Program-made: the position numbers and the translations under genes
The notes under the pieces: generated by a model
Seen by the model: only the letters and a program-made list of their open reading frames with translations
What the model was told of the DNA's origin: nothing
Databases searched by the model: none
DNA from: Thermocrinis sp.
Lineage (GTDB): Bacteria > Aquificota > Aquificia > Aquificales > Aquificaceae
Reading direction: 5' to 3'
DNA: 49,368 nucleotides
Assembly (NCBI GenBank): GCA_020833645.1
Contig: JAJHRQ010000007.1
Location: 1-49,368, forward strand
In this document: positions 33,125 to 41,774 of the stretch, piece after piece
How the letters are laid out: each line of letters opens with the position of its first letter
Position numbering within the stretch: the first letter of the stretch is position 1

Positions 33125-33646
33125 TTACGGTAGTTTTTCTAAGTGAAAGCTTTCGTTGGTGTATATGCAAATCTTTGCTGCGATGGAGAGGGATTCTTTG
33201 ACGATCTCCTCTGCAGATAGGTTGGTGTGTTTGTAAAGAGCCAAGGCGCAAGCCCTTGCGTAGTCTCCACCGGAGCCTATTGCCATGATGGGCTCGTCTG
33301 GTTCCATTACATCCCCCGTGCCAGAAATCACCAAGAGGTGTTCCAAGTTTGCACACAAGAGCATGGCGTCAAGTCTTCTTAAAGCCCTGTCTGTTCTCCA
33401 CTCCTTTGCCAACTCCACCGAAGCCCTCAAAAGGTTTCCTCTGAACTCCTCCAGCTTTCCCTCCAGCCTTTCCATTAAAGCAAGACCATCAGCAGCAGCA
33501 CCCGCAAAGCCCACCAACACACTGCGGTTGTAGATCTTTCTGACCTTTTTTGCCCCGTGCTTTAGCACAGAGGAACCGAGGGTGACCTGTCCGTCTCCGC
33601 CCATAACTACCACACCATCCCTTTTTACTGCAATTATGGTGGTCAT
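33125..33646 (-). CDS. hslV: ATP-dependent protease subunit HslV
   Basis: Proteasome-like peptidase of the HslUV complex. The 173-residue protein starts MTTIIAVKRDGVVVMGGDGQVTLG; Thr2 becomes the N-terminal nucleophile after Met removal, and Lys29-Lys34 region (KHGAKKVRKI) follows as in the family. GFAGAAADGLAL and the C-terminal AICIYTNE-like segment (AAKICIYTNESFHLE) also match. It is the last gene of the moxR-trxB-mutL-hisF array, overlapping the small upstream gene by 4 bp. The ATPase partner hslU is not in the window. Confidence 0.95.
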   Translation of the reverse strand: MTTIIAVKRDGVVVMGGDGQVTLGSSVLKHGAKKVRKIYNRSVLVGFAGAAADGLALMERLEGKLEEFRGNLLRASVELAKEWRTDRALRRLDAMLLCANLEHLLVISGTGDVMEPDEPIMAIGSGGDYARACALALYKHTNLSAEEIVKESLSIAAKICIYTNESFHLEKLP

Positions 33647-33876
33647 TCTATCTCCTCTCCTCTCAGTATTCTTTGGGTGTAATTGACGCAGGCAAGGACC
33701 ATGAACATGAGGGCGTGGTTATTGGTGTCTGGTAGCTCTTCCTTTACCCAAAGGCTACCGTCCTCCTTTTCCACGAGCTTTATGTACTTAAAGGCGGTCT
33801 CTGCCAGGCTTTTGTTGGAGACTTTTTCCAATACTTTTCTCTTTATTTCCTCTGGCACTTCTCTCTCTATGGGCAT
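33643..33876 (-). CDS. Small conserved-looking protein of unknown function upstream of hslV
   Basis: A 77-residue soluble protein, helical by composition (EEIKRKVLEKVSNKSLAETAF; NNHALMFMVLACVNYTQRIL). I recognise no domain. It overlaps the NUDIX gene by 10 bp upstream and hslV by 4 bp (ATGA) downstream, so it is very likely translated as part of the operon. Coupling to hslV hints at a link with HslUV or with protein quality control, which is only a guess. Confidence 0.65.
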   Translation of the reverse strand: MPIEREVPEEIKRKVLEKVSNKSLAETAFKYIKLVEKEDGSLWVKEELPDTNNHALMFMVLACVNYTQRILRGEEIE

Positions 33877-34280
33877 CTCAGGAAATCCTTCAAAATTTTT
33901 GCGTGGTCAAAGACTATTTTATCAAAGGGTAGGTCCTCTAAGGGAAAAACTACAGCCTTTTTTGCGTCATTGCCACCCCTTGGCTCTCCGTGGGCATCCA
34001 AAACAAAGACCACAGACACCACATGAAAGCGTGGGTCCCTGTTGGGTTCCGAATACACACCCAAAAGTTTAACAATCTGTGCATCAAGCCCGGTCTCCTC
34101 TTTGACCTCCCGCAGGACTGCTTCTTCCACTGTCTCTCCCACCTCCACAAAGCCTCCCGGCAGGGCATAGCCCAAGGGCTCATACCTTCTCTCTATAAGC
34201 ACAATGCCCTTAAACCTTCCTCCCTCCCAAAGTCTGACCACACCATCCACCGCCAAGTATGGAGTTTTTGGCTCAAACAT
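33867..34280 (-). CDS. NUDIX hydrolase (ADP-ribose/nucleotide pyrophosphatase type)
   Basis: A 137-residue protein with an intact Nudix box, GGFVEVGETVEEAVLREVKE followed by ETGL (about residues 41-64), preceded by VLIERRYEPLGYALPGG. Family members hydrolyse nucleoside diphosphates linked to other groups; the residues FHVVSVVFVLDAHGEPRGG resemble ADP-ribose pyrophosphatases, but the substrate is not fixed by the motif. It lies 1 bp downstream of hisF and overlaps the small unknown gene. Confidence 0.9.
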   Translation of the reverse strand: MFEPKTPYLAVDGVVRLWEGGRFKGIVLIERRYEPLGYALPGGFVEVGETVEEAVLREVKEETGLDAQIVKLLGVYSEPNRDPRFHVVSVVFVLDAHGEPRGGNDAKKAVVFPLEDLPFDKIVFDHAKILKDFLRCP

Positions 34281-34281
34281 C

Positions 34282-35037
34282 TCAAAGCCTCACATGAACA
34301 CCTTTGTTTTTAAGATATGCCTTTAGCTCTGGGATGCTTACCTCTTTGAAGTGAAAAAGGGATGCTGCGAGGGCTGCGTCCACGCTTGTTTGCGTGAAGA
34401 CTTCGTAAAAGTGTTCCATTGTGCCCGCGCCCCCGGAGGCTATTACAGGGATGCTTACCGCAGAAGCTACAGCCCTGCATAACTCTATATCGTAGCCCTT
34501 TTTTGTGCCGTCTGCGTCCATTGAAGTGAGCAGGATTTCCCCCGCTCCCAAGCTCTCCACCCTCTTTGCCCACTCTACCGCGTCAAGCCCCGTGGGCGTC
34601 CTCCCACCGTGAATATAAACCTCCCACCCCCTTTCGGACCTTTTGGCGTCTATGGCTACCACTATGCACTGGGAACCAAACCTTTTGGCAGATTCGTAAA
34701 TCAGCTGTGGGTTTTTTACCGCTGCGGTGTTTATGGAAACCTTGTCCGCACCGGCGGATAAAAGCCTCCTTATGTCCTCCAAGGAGGACACGCCACCCCC
34801 CACCGTGAAAGGTATAAAGATCGTTTCCGCCACCCTTTGCACCACCTCTATCATGATCTTTCTTTCTTCTGCAGAGGCGGTTATGTCCAAAAAGACAAGC
34901 TCATCGGCGGATTGCTCTTCGTAGCTCTTTGCCACCTCCACCGGGTCCCCCGCATCCCTGAGGTTCTGAAACTTTACACCCTTTACCACCCTCCCTTTAT
35001 CCACATCCAAGCACGGAATTATTCTCTTGGCAAGCAT
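34282..35037 (-). CDS. hisF: Imidazole glycerol phosphate synthase cyclase subunit
   Basis: Cyclase half of the histidine-pathway glutamine amidotransferase HisHF; makes IGP and AICAR from PRFAR. The 251-residue (beta/alpha)8 barrel has the catalytic Asp residues in [15 protein letters not shown] (Asp11) and [12 protein letters not shown] (Asp130), and the phosphate-binding glycines in FTVGGGVSS and [13 protein letters not shown]. Normal length. No other his gene adjoins; it starts within the mutL stop region (1-bp overlap). Confidence 0.96.
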   Translation of the reverse strand: MLAKRIIPCLDVDKGRVVKGVKFQNLRDAGDPVEVAKSYEEQSADELVFLDITASAEERKIMIEVVQRVAETIFIPFTVGGGVSSLEDIRRLLSAGADKVSINTAAVKNPQLIYESAKRFGSQCIVVAIDAKRSERGWEVYIHGGRTPTGLDAVEWAKRVESLGAGEILLTSMDADGTKKGYDIELCRAVASAVSIPVIASGGAGTMEHFYEVFTQTSVDAALAASLFHFKEVSIPELKAYLKNKGVHVRL

Positions 35038-36311
35038 TAGCGTTCCCTTCCTAACTGTTGGTAGACCTCTTTAAGAGGCAGGCGGTAGTATATGGATCTT
35101 CCGTGAGGGCAGGTGTGAGGGTTTTGTAGTTCCACCCACTCTTTAAGCATAGCCCTAACTTGGGCGGGTGATAGCTTTTCTCCTGCCTTTATGGCACCTT
35201 TGCATGCTTTATCGGAGGTTTGTCCCTTTTCGTAGTTTATGCGTTCTGCAAGCAGATGCTGGTCTATGAAATAAAGGCTCTCCATCCAATTCACTATAAG
35301 TATTGTATCCTCCAAGATGCCCAAAAGCTCCGGCTCAGCTTTGTATGGATGGCCCTCTTGTTTCAAGGATGGTATGTGTGTTTTATGTCCTTTAAAAAGT
35401 TCTCTGAAAAGCTCTTTGATGTTTCCCTCCCTTTGGAGCTTTACCTCAAGCTTCTTGGGATGGATGTTGGCATCCACCACAAAGGGTGGGACCTCCAAAA
35501 GGCAGACCGCTATGCGCCTTCCCACCGTCCTTTTTATGTACTCCGTTAAGCTTTTGTTCTGGACAGGTCTTGAGTTTACAAAAAGCTTTACCTCTCCTTT
35601 CTTTTGGGAGAGGGAAACAAAGACCCTCAAGTGTAAGCCATCCCTTTCAATCTCCCTCTCTTCAAACTTGGTCTTGTATATCTCCTCCAACCGATCCCTT
35701 TCGTTTTGGGTAGAGGGTAGGTTCAAAAGCTCCCTTCCTTCCGCTGTAAGCTTGAAGGATACCTCCGGTCTTGCCATTGCGTACTCTCTTACAAGCCTCA
35801 GAATCCTTGCCCTCTCTGTATCTTCCTTCTTCAGAAGGTTCCTTCTTACCGGCAAGTTGTAAAAAAGGTCAAAGACCTCCACCCTTGTGCCCACCGCCAT
35901 ACCCTTTTCCCTCATATGCACCACTTTTCCCTCCTCCACCCTCATTTCGTAGCCCCTGTCCTCTTGGTAAAAACGGGAGCTTATGACCATCCTGCTAACT
36001 TGGGCTATGGCATGGAGGGCTTCTCCTCTAAAGCCGTAGGTTTTCAACGAAAGCAGGTCTTCAAACCTCTCTATCTTGCTGGTGTGAAAGGGTAGGATCA
36101 CCTTAGGGAGGTCCTCCGGGTGTATGCCCACACCGTCATCTTTGACGGAAATGTAGTGCTTTCCACCCTTGATTACTTCTATTTCTACCCTTTTTGCCTT
36201 TGCATCAAGGGAGTTCTCTATCAGCTCCTTTACACAGTCCGCAGGACTCTCTATAACCTCACCCGCAGATATTTTGAACCTTACCTCCTCCGGAAGCTCT
36301 TTGACAAACAT
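35037..36311 (-). CDS. mutL: DNA mismatch repair protein MutL (endonuclease type)
   Basis: The 424-residue protein has the GHKL ATPase motifs [29 protein letters not shown] and [16 protein letters not shown]. After a very short linker the C-terminal domain carries the nicking-endonuclease motif [12 protein letters not shown] (near residue 337) and CPHGRS close to the end, with ACKGAI between. This compact form with endonuclease motif resembles Aquifex MutL and fits an organism without MutH and Dam. It lies between trxB (0 bp gap) and hisF. Confidence 0.95.
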   Translation of the reverse strand: MFVKELPEEVRFKISAGEVIESPADCVKELIENSLDAKAKRVEIEVIKGGKHYISVKDDGVGIHPEDLPKVILPFHTSKIERFEDLLSLKTYGFRGEALHAIAQVSRMVISSRFYQEDRGYEMRVEEGKVVHMREKGMAVGTRVEVFDLFYNLPVRRNLLKKEDTERARILRLVREYAMARPEVSFKLTAEGRELLNLPSTQNERDRLEEIYKTKFEEREIERDGLHLRVFVSLSQKKGEVKLFVNSRPVQNKSLTEYIKRTVGRRIAVCLLEVPPFVVDANIHPKKLEVKLQREGNIKELFRELFKGHKTHIPSLKQEGHPYKAEPELLGILEDTILIVNWMESLYFIDQHLLAERINYEKGQTSDKACKGAIKAGEKLSPAQVRAMLKEWVELQNPHTCPHGRSIYYRLPLKEVYQQLGRER

Positions 36312-37283
36312 TTACCATTGGGAGGTGATCTTTGCCTTCTTGTTGAGGTATTTATCCACCGCCAACGCTGCCTTCACACCATCCGCCGCCGCAATAACCG
36401 CCTGCTTTATGTTGTTGCAGAGCACATCCCCCGCCGCAAAAACACCGGGCACAGAGGTCATCATCTCCTCATTTACCACTATACAGTGTCCGTCCGTCAT
36501 CTCCACTTGGTTCATAAGAAAATCCACCGAGGGCTTGTTTCCTCCCAGGAATATAAACACACCATCCACAGGTAGGATCTTTTTCTCTTTAGTTTCTATG
36601 TTTTGGACCTCCAAGCCCTCCACAAAGGAGGAACCTACGATCTGTATAACCCTGTGGTGGGTGAGGATTTCCACGTTGGGATGGGACTTTATCTCCTCTA
36701 TAATCTCTGGTGGTGCCTTTATGCGGGAGGAGGGAACCACTAAGTATATCTTGCTGGCAAACCTACTAATAAACTCCGTCTCTTCTAAAGCGTAATCGTC
36801 CTCCCCTACCACCGCCACGGGCTTTCCTTTGAAGAATGCCGCATCGCAAACGCCACAGTAAGACACTCCCCTTCCTAAGAATTCCTCCTCTCCTTTGTAT
36901 TTGTTGGTTCTTTCCATGGCACCGGAGGCTACTATAACCGCCCTGCCCTTGAACTCCCTTCCGTCTATGGTATAGACCTTCTTTATATCTCCCAACAGGT
37001 CTGTGGCAATAACTTTGCCCCTTACAAACTTGGCACCAAAGGCTTTTGCATGCTCCCGCATAAGTTTTAAAAGCTCATAGCCAGAGATGGGACCCCTTAT
37101 GCCAGGGTAGTTTTCTATCTGCTGGGTTACTCCCAAGGCACCGTCCGCCTCTGCCCTGTATAGCACCAAGGTGGATAGCCCTGCCCTCGCGGTGTATATG
37201 GCAGCGGAAGAGCCGGCAGGACCGGCTCCAATAATGATCACATCGTATATCTCATCACTGCCAAGGTTTAAAGTCAGTTCCAT
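36312..37283 (-). CDS. trxB: Thioredoxin reductase-like flavoprotein, atypical NAD(P)H site
   Basis: A 323-residue low-molecular-weight TrxR-fold protein. It has the FAD motif GAGPAGSSAAIYTARAG (from residue 19), the redox pair CGVC (Cys143, Cys146; usual CATC) and the C-terminal FAD motif VPGVFAAGDVLCNNIKQAV. The second dinucleotide site is unusual: GGGDSA is VVGEDDYALEE (158-168), and the NADPH-selecting HRRxxxR is replaced by PSSRIKAPP (184-192). The enzyme may thus use another donor, for example NADH or ferredoxin, or act on a different partner. Start ATG at 37283; nitrilase gene ends 28 bp upstream. Confidence 0.88.
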   Translation of the reverse strand: MELTLNLGSDEIYDVIIIGAGPAGSSAAIYTARAGLSTLVLYRAEADGALGVTQQIENYPGIRGPISGYELLKLMREHAKAFGAKFVRGKVIATDLLGDIKKVYTIDGREFKGRAVIVASGAMERTNKYKGEEEFLGRGVSYCGVCDAAFFKGKPVAVVGEDDYALEETEFISRFASKIYLVVPSSRIKAPPEIIEEIKSHPNVEILTHHRVIQIVGSSFVEGLEVQNIETKEKKILPVDGVFIFLGGNKPSVDFLMNQVEMTDGHCIVVNEEMMTSVPGVFAAGDVLCNNIKQAVIAAADGVKAALAVDKYLNKKAKITSQW

Positions 37284-37311
37284 GTTATTCCTCCAAAGTT
37301 ATAAATATAAT

Positions 37312-38049
37312 TCAATCCACCGGTATGAGCCTTCGCACTGCCTCCACCTTCTTTAGGTCCGCATGAACCAAAAGGATGCTATCTCCCACTTCCGAAAAGG
37401 CAAGGGCGTTGCCCCATGGGTCGTATATGGCAGAGTTGCCCGCATACTCCTCTTCTCCCGTCCTTCCCCACCCGTTGGAAAGCAAAAGGTAGCTTTGCAA
37501 CTCCACCGCCCTCGCCTGCGACAAAACCCTTAAATGCTCTTTCCTTTTTGCACCCCAAAGGGATGGCACCGCAATAATCTGGGCTCCCTTCTTTCTCAGC
37601 TCCCAGCCCAAGTTTGGGAACCTCAGCTCAAAGCATACAAGCACTCCCACTTTTCCATGCCTTGTTTCAAAAACTGGGTTTTCTTGCCCCAGGCTAAAGT
37701 GTTCCCCCTCTCTGTATAGTGGAAAGAGCTTTATCTTGTCCCTTTTGCCCACCAAGAGCCCATCGGAGAGCACAAAGGCGGTGTTAAAGAGTTTTCCATC
37801 CCTCTCCTCCGGGTATGTTCCTATCAGCGTCAGCCTTTTTTCCTTAGAAAGTTCCCTGAGCTCTTCCAAGAGTTTTTGACTCTCTTTGGCGTGGTTTTTT
37901 AAGTTATCGTAGTCAAAACCGCAGGGAAACATCTCCGGCAGGACTACCAAGCTATCTTCCAAAGGGCTAAGCAGTTCAAGGACCCTTTTTCTGTTCTCTT
38001 GGATGTTGCCAAAGGCTATTTGCCACTGCAAAACCGCAAGCTTTATCAA
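37312..38049 (-). CDS. Carbon-nitrogen hydrolase (nitrilase superfamily)
   Basis: From the TTG at 38049 the protein is 245 residues. The Glu-Lys-Cys triad is intact: Glu in VVLPEMFPCGFDY, Lys in KIKLFPLYREG and Cys in VLVCFELRFPN. It resembles YafV/omega-amidase-like members that clear deaminated amides such as alpha-ketoglutaramate, but substrate cannot be fixed. The longer frame to 38133 lies inside moxR; the TTG overlaps the moxR TGA (TTGA) and has GGAGGT upstream, which decides the start. Confidence 0.9.
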   Translation of the reverse strand: MIKLAVLQWQIAFGNIQENRKRVLELLSPLEDSLVVLPEMFPCGFDYDNLKNHAKESQKLLEELRELSKEKRLTLIGTYPEERDGKLFNTAFVLSDGLLVGKRDKIKLFPLYREGEHFSLGQENPVFETRHGKVGVLVCFELRFPNLGWELRKKGAQIIAVPSLWGAKRKEHLRVLSQARAVELQSYLLLSNGWGRTGEEEYAGNSAIYDPWGNALAFSEVGDSILLVHADLKKVEAVRRLIPVD

Positions 38050-38948
38050 GGAACTGGAACCTCCTCCAAGATGGATTTTATTAAGGCTTCTGTGTCTGTG
38101 CCCTCCCTTACAATCATACGGTGTGCCAAGCAATAAGGTGCCAGGTCTATTATGTCCTCTGGAACCACAAAGTCCCTTCCCCTGCAGTAAGCCAACGCCT
38201 TTGCACAGCTAACCAAATGGATGGCACCCCTTGTGGAAACGCCCAGAAGCACATCTGGGTGGTTGCGGGTCCTTGACACAATTTCCACCACAAACCTTGC
38301 CACTTCGGGCGACACATAAAACCTGCTTATCTGTTGCATGGTTGCCAGTATTTCGTGAGGCTTTACCATAGGGCTCAGCCTTGCCACACTTTCCAAGGGA
38401 TTTTCTCCTCGGAGAATGCTTATCTCCGTTTCTTTATCTGGGTAGCCAAGGGAAAGGCGCATGCTAAAGCGGTCCAGTTGAGACTCGGGCAGTGGAAAGG
38501 TGCCGTACTGTTCCACCGGGTTTTGTGTAGCTATCACAAAAAAGGGCTTTGGCAGTTCGTAGGTGACTCCATCCACGCTAACCTTACCCTCTGCCATAGC
38601 TTCCAAAAGGGCGCTTTGGGTCTTTGGAGTAGCCCGGTTGATCTCGTCAGCCAAAATTATCTGATGGAAGATAGGTCCCTGCTTAAAAACAAAGGCTTTT
38701 TTGGACTGGTCATAAATGCTCACTCCCAATATGTCCGAAGGTAAAAGGTCGCTGGTAAATTGGATGCGGGCAAAGGAAAGCCCCAAAACCCTTGAGAGGG
38801 ACAAAGCCAAAGTAGTCTTTCCTACTCCCGGCACATCCTCCAAAAGTAGATGTCCCCCAGAAAGAAAACAAACCAAAGAGCGTAAAACTACCTCTTCCTT
38901 TCCTTTTAGAACTGTGCTTACGCTATCTATGATTCCTTGGATGTCCAT
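38046..38948 (-). CDS. moxR: MoxR-family AAA+ ATPase
   Basis: A 300-residue chaperone-like ATPase. Walker A is in LLEDVPGVGKTTLALSLS, Walker B and the following helix in ILADEINRATPKTQSALLEAM, and sensor 1 in VIATQNPVEQYGTFPLPESQ. MoxR proteins mature metalloenzymes or other complexes together with VWA-domain proteins; none is adjacent. Only 14 bp separate its start from the end of the 535-residue PIWI-like gene, so it may be transcribed from the defence-like block upstream as well as from its own signal. Confidence 0.94.
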   Translation of the reverse strand: MDIQGIIDSVSTVLKGKEEVVLRSLVCFLSGGHLLLEDVPGVGKTTLALSLSRVLGLSFARIQFTSDLLPSDILGVSIYDQSKKAFVFKQGPIFHQIILADEINRATPKTQSALLEAMAEGKVSVDGVTYELPKPFFVIATQNPVEQYGTFPLPESQLDRFSMRLSLGYPDKETEISILRGENPLESVARLSPMVKPHEILATMQQISRFYVSPEVARFVVEIVSRTRNHPDVLLGVSTRGAIHLVSCAKALAYCRGRDFVVPEDIIDLAPYCLAHRMIVREGTDTEALIKSILEEVPVP

Positions 38949-38962
38949 ACAAGCCTACAGTA

Positions 38963-40570
38963 TTATACATCGTCGGGCACCTTGCCCAAAAGGTATAGCA
39001 TCTCATAAAGCACTGTGTTCAGGGGCATTTTATATTCCCAGTTGTTCCGTCTAATGTTCAAATAGACGGTCTTTTTCTTCTGCCACAGGTCCAACTTGCT
39101 GTAAGGTGTTATAAAGGATTCGCTTTCGTAGAGGGACAAAGAGAGCACCGAAAATAGAAAGAGATTTTTCTTTTCCGAATAGACCTCCTCCCTTTCCCAA
39201 CCGGGACCCTTTATGGAAAACACCTGAAGGGCTGAGTGATAAAAATGCTCCCCATCAAGTTTGAAATCTTCTTTCTTCACACTAGCGGGCTTTATTGCTA
39301 TGGCGGTGCTTAGCCTATCATCTTTTATTTTCAACCTTTCTTTTAGCCTTTCAAACTCGGTGGTGTATATCACAAAACAGTCCTCCTCTGCCCTTTCGGA
39401 TATATAGGCGGTGGGCAACTCGGAATACTCCACAAAAAGGCTCTTTTGTTTTATTTTTTCCCTCTCTTGGGATTGGGCAACGATTTCCTCCAAGTAAGAA
39501 TCCTCCCACTTGCCGGCGGTTATGAAGCAAAACCTAACATTTTCAGAATAAACCTTATCCTCTATCCACCTTCTTAGCCTGTCCCTCTCAGAGTCAAGCC
39601 CACCGGTAAGTAGGATGGTTTTGTCCTCCACTTCCACTTCCGCCTTGTTCCCTTCTACCTTTAGCGAGTAAATCTCATACAAAAAGTGCCTGTAGGGTTT
39701 GGCATCAGGGTTAGACCTTTGGTAGCAAAAGCCCGTGGAAGGTTTTTCAAGGATAAGGTAGATGTTTAACCTTGGTGGAAGCTCAAAGCCCTCAAACTCA
39801 AAGCTAAGACCCTTGTAGTCTTTCAAAAGACTGATGAAGAGGTTTTTGAATACAGAGTTTATGTGTTTTATTTCATCCTTTTTTGGGTTTGGGTTGGAAA
39901 GGACTTCTATAGTCTGTTTATTTAAGGTTTGCACTGGTACGCCAAAGAAGTCATAAACAAAGCTAAAGTAATCCCAAAAACCATAACCACCATTTGCTTC
40001 CCGCACGTCCGTATTGAGTAGCAAAAGGGCTCCCACCAAACTCTTTTCCTTTTCTGCAATAGCCTTCAGGTTCTTTATCCTACAGGCAAAGTAAATAAGG
40101 CTAAAAAGTAGATCCAAAGAGTCTTCATGCTTTAGATTATCAAGGTCAAGCCTTTTAAGTTTCTCTAAGTTGGGTATGATGTCCTCTATTGGTCTGGGCT
40201 CTTTTGCCAGCTCTATCTCTGCGTTGCCTACGAAATTTTTTGCCAAGCGCAAAGCATTTTTAAAACCTTTCTCAAAGTCTTTGAGCTTTCCTTCTAAGCC
40301 CTTTTCATAAAAGATGTGGAGCTTTATCTTTCGGCTTGGCGCAAAAAAGGTACCGTAGGTGAGCCTTCCTTCTTGTTGGTCTTTTTTAACAAAGGTAGCC
40401 AAAAGGTCGTCCCTCTCTCCTTTTAAAAGCTTTTTTAGGGTTTCCTTCCAGTCCTTTCTGAGTTCTTTAAGAAATTCTTCATTTTCCCATTTTTTTAAAA
40501 ACTCCAGAAACTTTTGCTCCGCAACTTTTTCGTCTTCTGTGTTATAAAGACCCTTCCCTAGGGCATACAA
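38963..40570 (-). CDS. Putative divergent Argonaute MID-PIWI protein, catalytically inactive
   Basis: From the TTG at 40570 the protein is 535 residues. Its C-terminal 450 residues follow the plan of prokaryotic Argonautes. A strand before MID (RKIKLHIFYEKG, 80-91); FGVPVQTLNKQTI (209-221), like the MID giPsQ motif that binds the guide 5' end; INSVFKNLFISLLKDYKG (237-254), like the conserved N-x(n)-K helix; LNIYLILEKPSTG (268-280), like PIWI strand 1; VRFCFITAGKWEDSYLEEI (345-363); and KMPLNTVLYEMLYLLGK (514-530), like the C-terminal PIWI helix. The DEDX catalytic acids are not in place. Upstream, 20 in-frame sense codons reach a TAG that ends the 240-residue ORF. The assignment is by eye; a Cas8-like large subunit is a weaker alternative. 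Confidence 0.5.
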   Translation of the reverse strand: MYALGKGLYNTEDEKVAEQKFLEFLKKWENEEFLKELRKDWKETLKKLLKGERDDLLATFVKKDQQEGRLTYGTFFAPSRKIKLHIFYEKGLEGKLKDFEKGFKNALRLAKNFVGNAEIELAKEPRPIEDIIPNLEKLKRLDLDNLKHEDSLDLLFSLIYFACRIKNLKAIAEKEKSLVGALLLLNTDVREANGGYGFWDYFSFVYDFFGVPVQTLNKQTIEVLSNPNPKKDEIKHINSVFKNLFISLLKDYKGLSFEFEGFELPPRLNIYLILEKPSTGFCYQRSNPDAKPYRHFLYEIYSLKVEGNKAEVEVEDKTILLTGGLDSERDRLRRWIEDKVYSENVRFCFITAGKWEDSYLEEIVAQSQEREKIKQKSLFVEYSELPTAYISERAEEDCFVIYTTEFERLKERLKIKDDRLSTAIAIKPASVKKEDFKLDGEHFYHSALQVFSIKGPGWEREEVYSEKKNLFLFSVLSLSLYESESFITPYSKLDLWQKKKTVYLNIRRNNWEYKMPLNTVLYEMLYLLGKVPDDV

Positions 40571-40630
40571 AAGGTCCTTCCATGTTTCTTCAGTGTTCTC
40601 AGTGTTCTTAGTGTCCTTGTGGAACTTTAG

Positions 40631-41353
40631 CTACTCAATCAGTTCCTCTGCGGTTTTTCTTCTCCAAAAGAGCCTTGCCCTGCCCACGAGCAAAGAGTCT
40701 GAAAAACCTTCAAAGTCAAAGGGTGCCAAATAGCCCACCAGCTTAAGATAAAGAGGATTTGACTTTATGTTTGGTGGCATATAATCTTCCAAAATTTGGA
40801 TAAATTCCCTTACCCTTGAGAGTTCTTCTTTAACTTTTGGATTGTCCGTTAGACTCTCCCAAGCCCGGAGAACCTTCTTTCTACCCTCCCAAATCTTTTC
40901 CCTGCTAACTTGTGTGCCATCTTCCCCCACCAGTTTTAAAAAGACAAGCCCGCTTCTTTTGTCTAACTCCTGACCCGCCACCCTTCCCACCACCAAATTG
41001 AACTTTTTGCCCTTTTGGAATCTATCAAACTCAAACCTTTCTGAACCTTTTAGTGCCCTAAAGCCACGCATCCAGACCACACGGTCCTTTTCATACCGGG
41101 CAACACCCTTTAGTTGATAGTTTGGATTTCGCAAAAAGTTTGCCATTTCCTCCCTTAGGGCTTCTAGGTCTTTTTTCTTTCGGTCAAGTAGCCGATGGAT
41201 CAAAATAGACCAATTTCTGGCATAATCTTCCTCTCCACTCCAAAAAAGCCCACTGTATATATAATCCCTGGAGGAGAAATAGGAACCCTTGGCGAACATT
41301 TCAATGTACTCTAATCCTGTCCTTCCTCTTATTTCAAAGTTTTTTTCTTTCAT
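40631..41353 (-). CDS. Unrecognised 240-residue protein, possible N-terminal lobe of the Argonaute-like protein
   Basis: Starts at an ATG 1 bp after the TAG of the 116-residue ORF. No domain recognised. It begins MKEKNFEIRGRTGLEYIEM, has a basic, aromatic middle (RVVWMRGFRALKGSERFEF) and ends RARLFWRRKTAEELIE. It lies in the same reading frame as the 535-residue PIWI-like ORF downstream, separated by TAG (40631-40633) and 20 sense codons. Together they would make about 795 residues, the size of a long prokaryotic Argonaute, so this part could correspond to the N/PAZ lobe. That is an inference from position and size, not from recognised motifs. Confidence 0.7.
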   Translation of the reverse strand: MKEKNFEIRGRTGLEYIEMFAKGSYFSSRDYIYSGLFWSGEEDYARNWSILIHRLLDRKKKDLEALREEMANFLRNPNYQLKGVARYEKDRVVWMRGFRALKGSERFEFDRFQKGKKFNLVVGRVAGQELDKRSGLVFLKLVGEDGTQVSREKIWEGRKKVLRAWESLTDNPKVKEELSRVREFIQILEDYMPPNIKSNPLYLKLVGYLAPFDFEGFSDSLLVGRARLFWRRKTAEELIE

Positions 41354-41354
41354 A

Positions 41355-41705
41355 CTACTCCCCCAAAAGCTTCATTATAAATTCAATGGGAAACTTTGCA
41401 AATCTACCACTTAAAACCTCCTTGTATGGATAATCCTCTCCCAAAGGCACGCAGGCATACTCCTTTTCAGTTCCAACAAAGCAGTAGGTAGTGGGTTCCA
41501 CATTTCCCATAAGGGTTTCTGCCTTACCCCTACCTATCCTCCCCTTTATCTTAAAGTTAACCTGTTCCTTTTCCCTCAAAAAGTGTTCGGTGAGTACCAA
41601 AGCATAAACAGGAATTATTATGGGCATGTTTTCTAAAGTGGGAGGAAGACCACTCTCTATGAAGATTTTAAGCTCGTTCGTTTTATCCTGGTTATGGTCT
41701 TCCAA
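41355..41705 (-). CDS. Unrecognised 116-residue protein following the helicase
   Basis: No domain recognised. The first start codon after the helicase stop is a TTG at 41705, with GAGGAG about 12 nt upstream. Sequence features are FKIKGRIGRGKAETLMGN and a C-terminus FAKFPIEFIMKLLGE. The 23 codons between the helicase TAG (41775-41777) and this TTG are in the same frame, open and coding-like (FENEKRGKIKKLFEEL), so it may be a detached C-terminal part of the helicase or be reached by readthrough. It ends with TAG, 1 bp before the ATG of the 240-residue gene. Confidence 0.65.
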   Translation of the reverse strand: MEDHNQDKTNELKIFIESGLPPTLENMPIIIPVYALVLTEHFLREKEQVNFKIKGRIGRGKAETLMGNVEPTTYCFVGTEKEYACVPLGEDYPYKEVLSGRFAKFPIEFIMKLLGE

Positions 41706-41774
41706 TATTTCTTTTAACTCCTCAAAAAGCTTTTTTATTTTTCCCCTCTTTTCGTTTTCAAAGCGGTAGCGTAC

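Noticed and set aside
35317-35862. 181-residue plus-strand ORF
   Set aside because: Shadow antisense to mutL; composition and lack of motifs show that mutL is the real gene.
36169-36795. 208-residue plus-strand ORF
   Set aside because: Antisense shadow of trxB and the mutL 5' end with no recognisable domain.
37312-38133. Nitrilase start at 38133
   Set aside because: The extra 28 residues lie inside moxR and are unlike the family; TTG at 38049 overlaps the moxR stop and follows GGAGGT.
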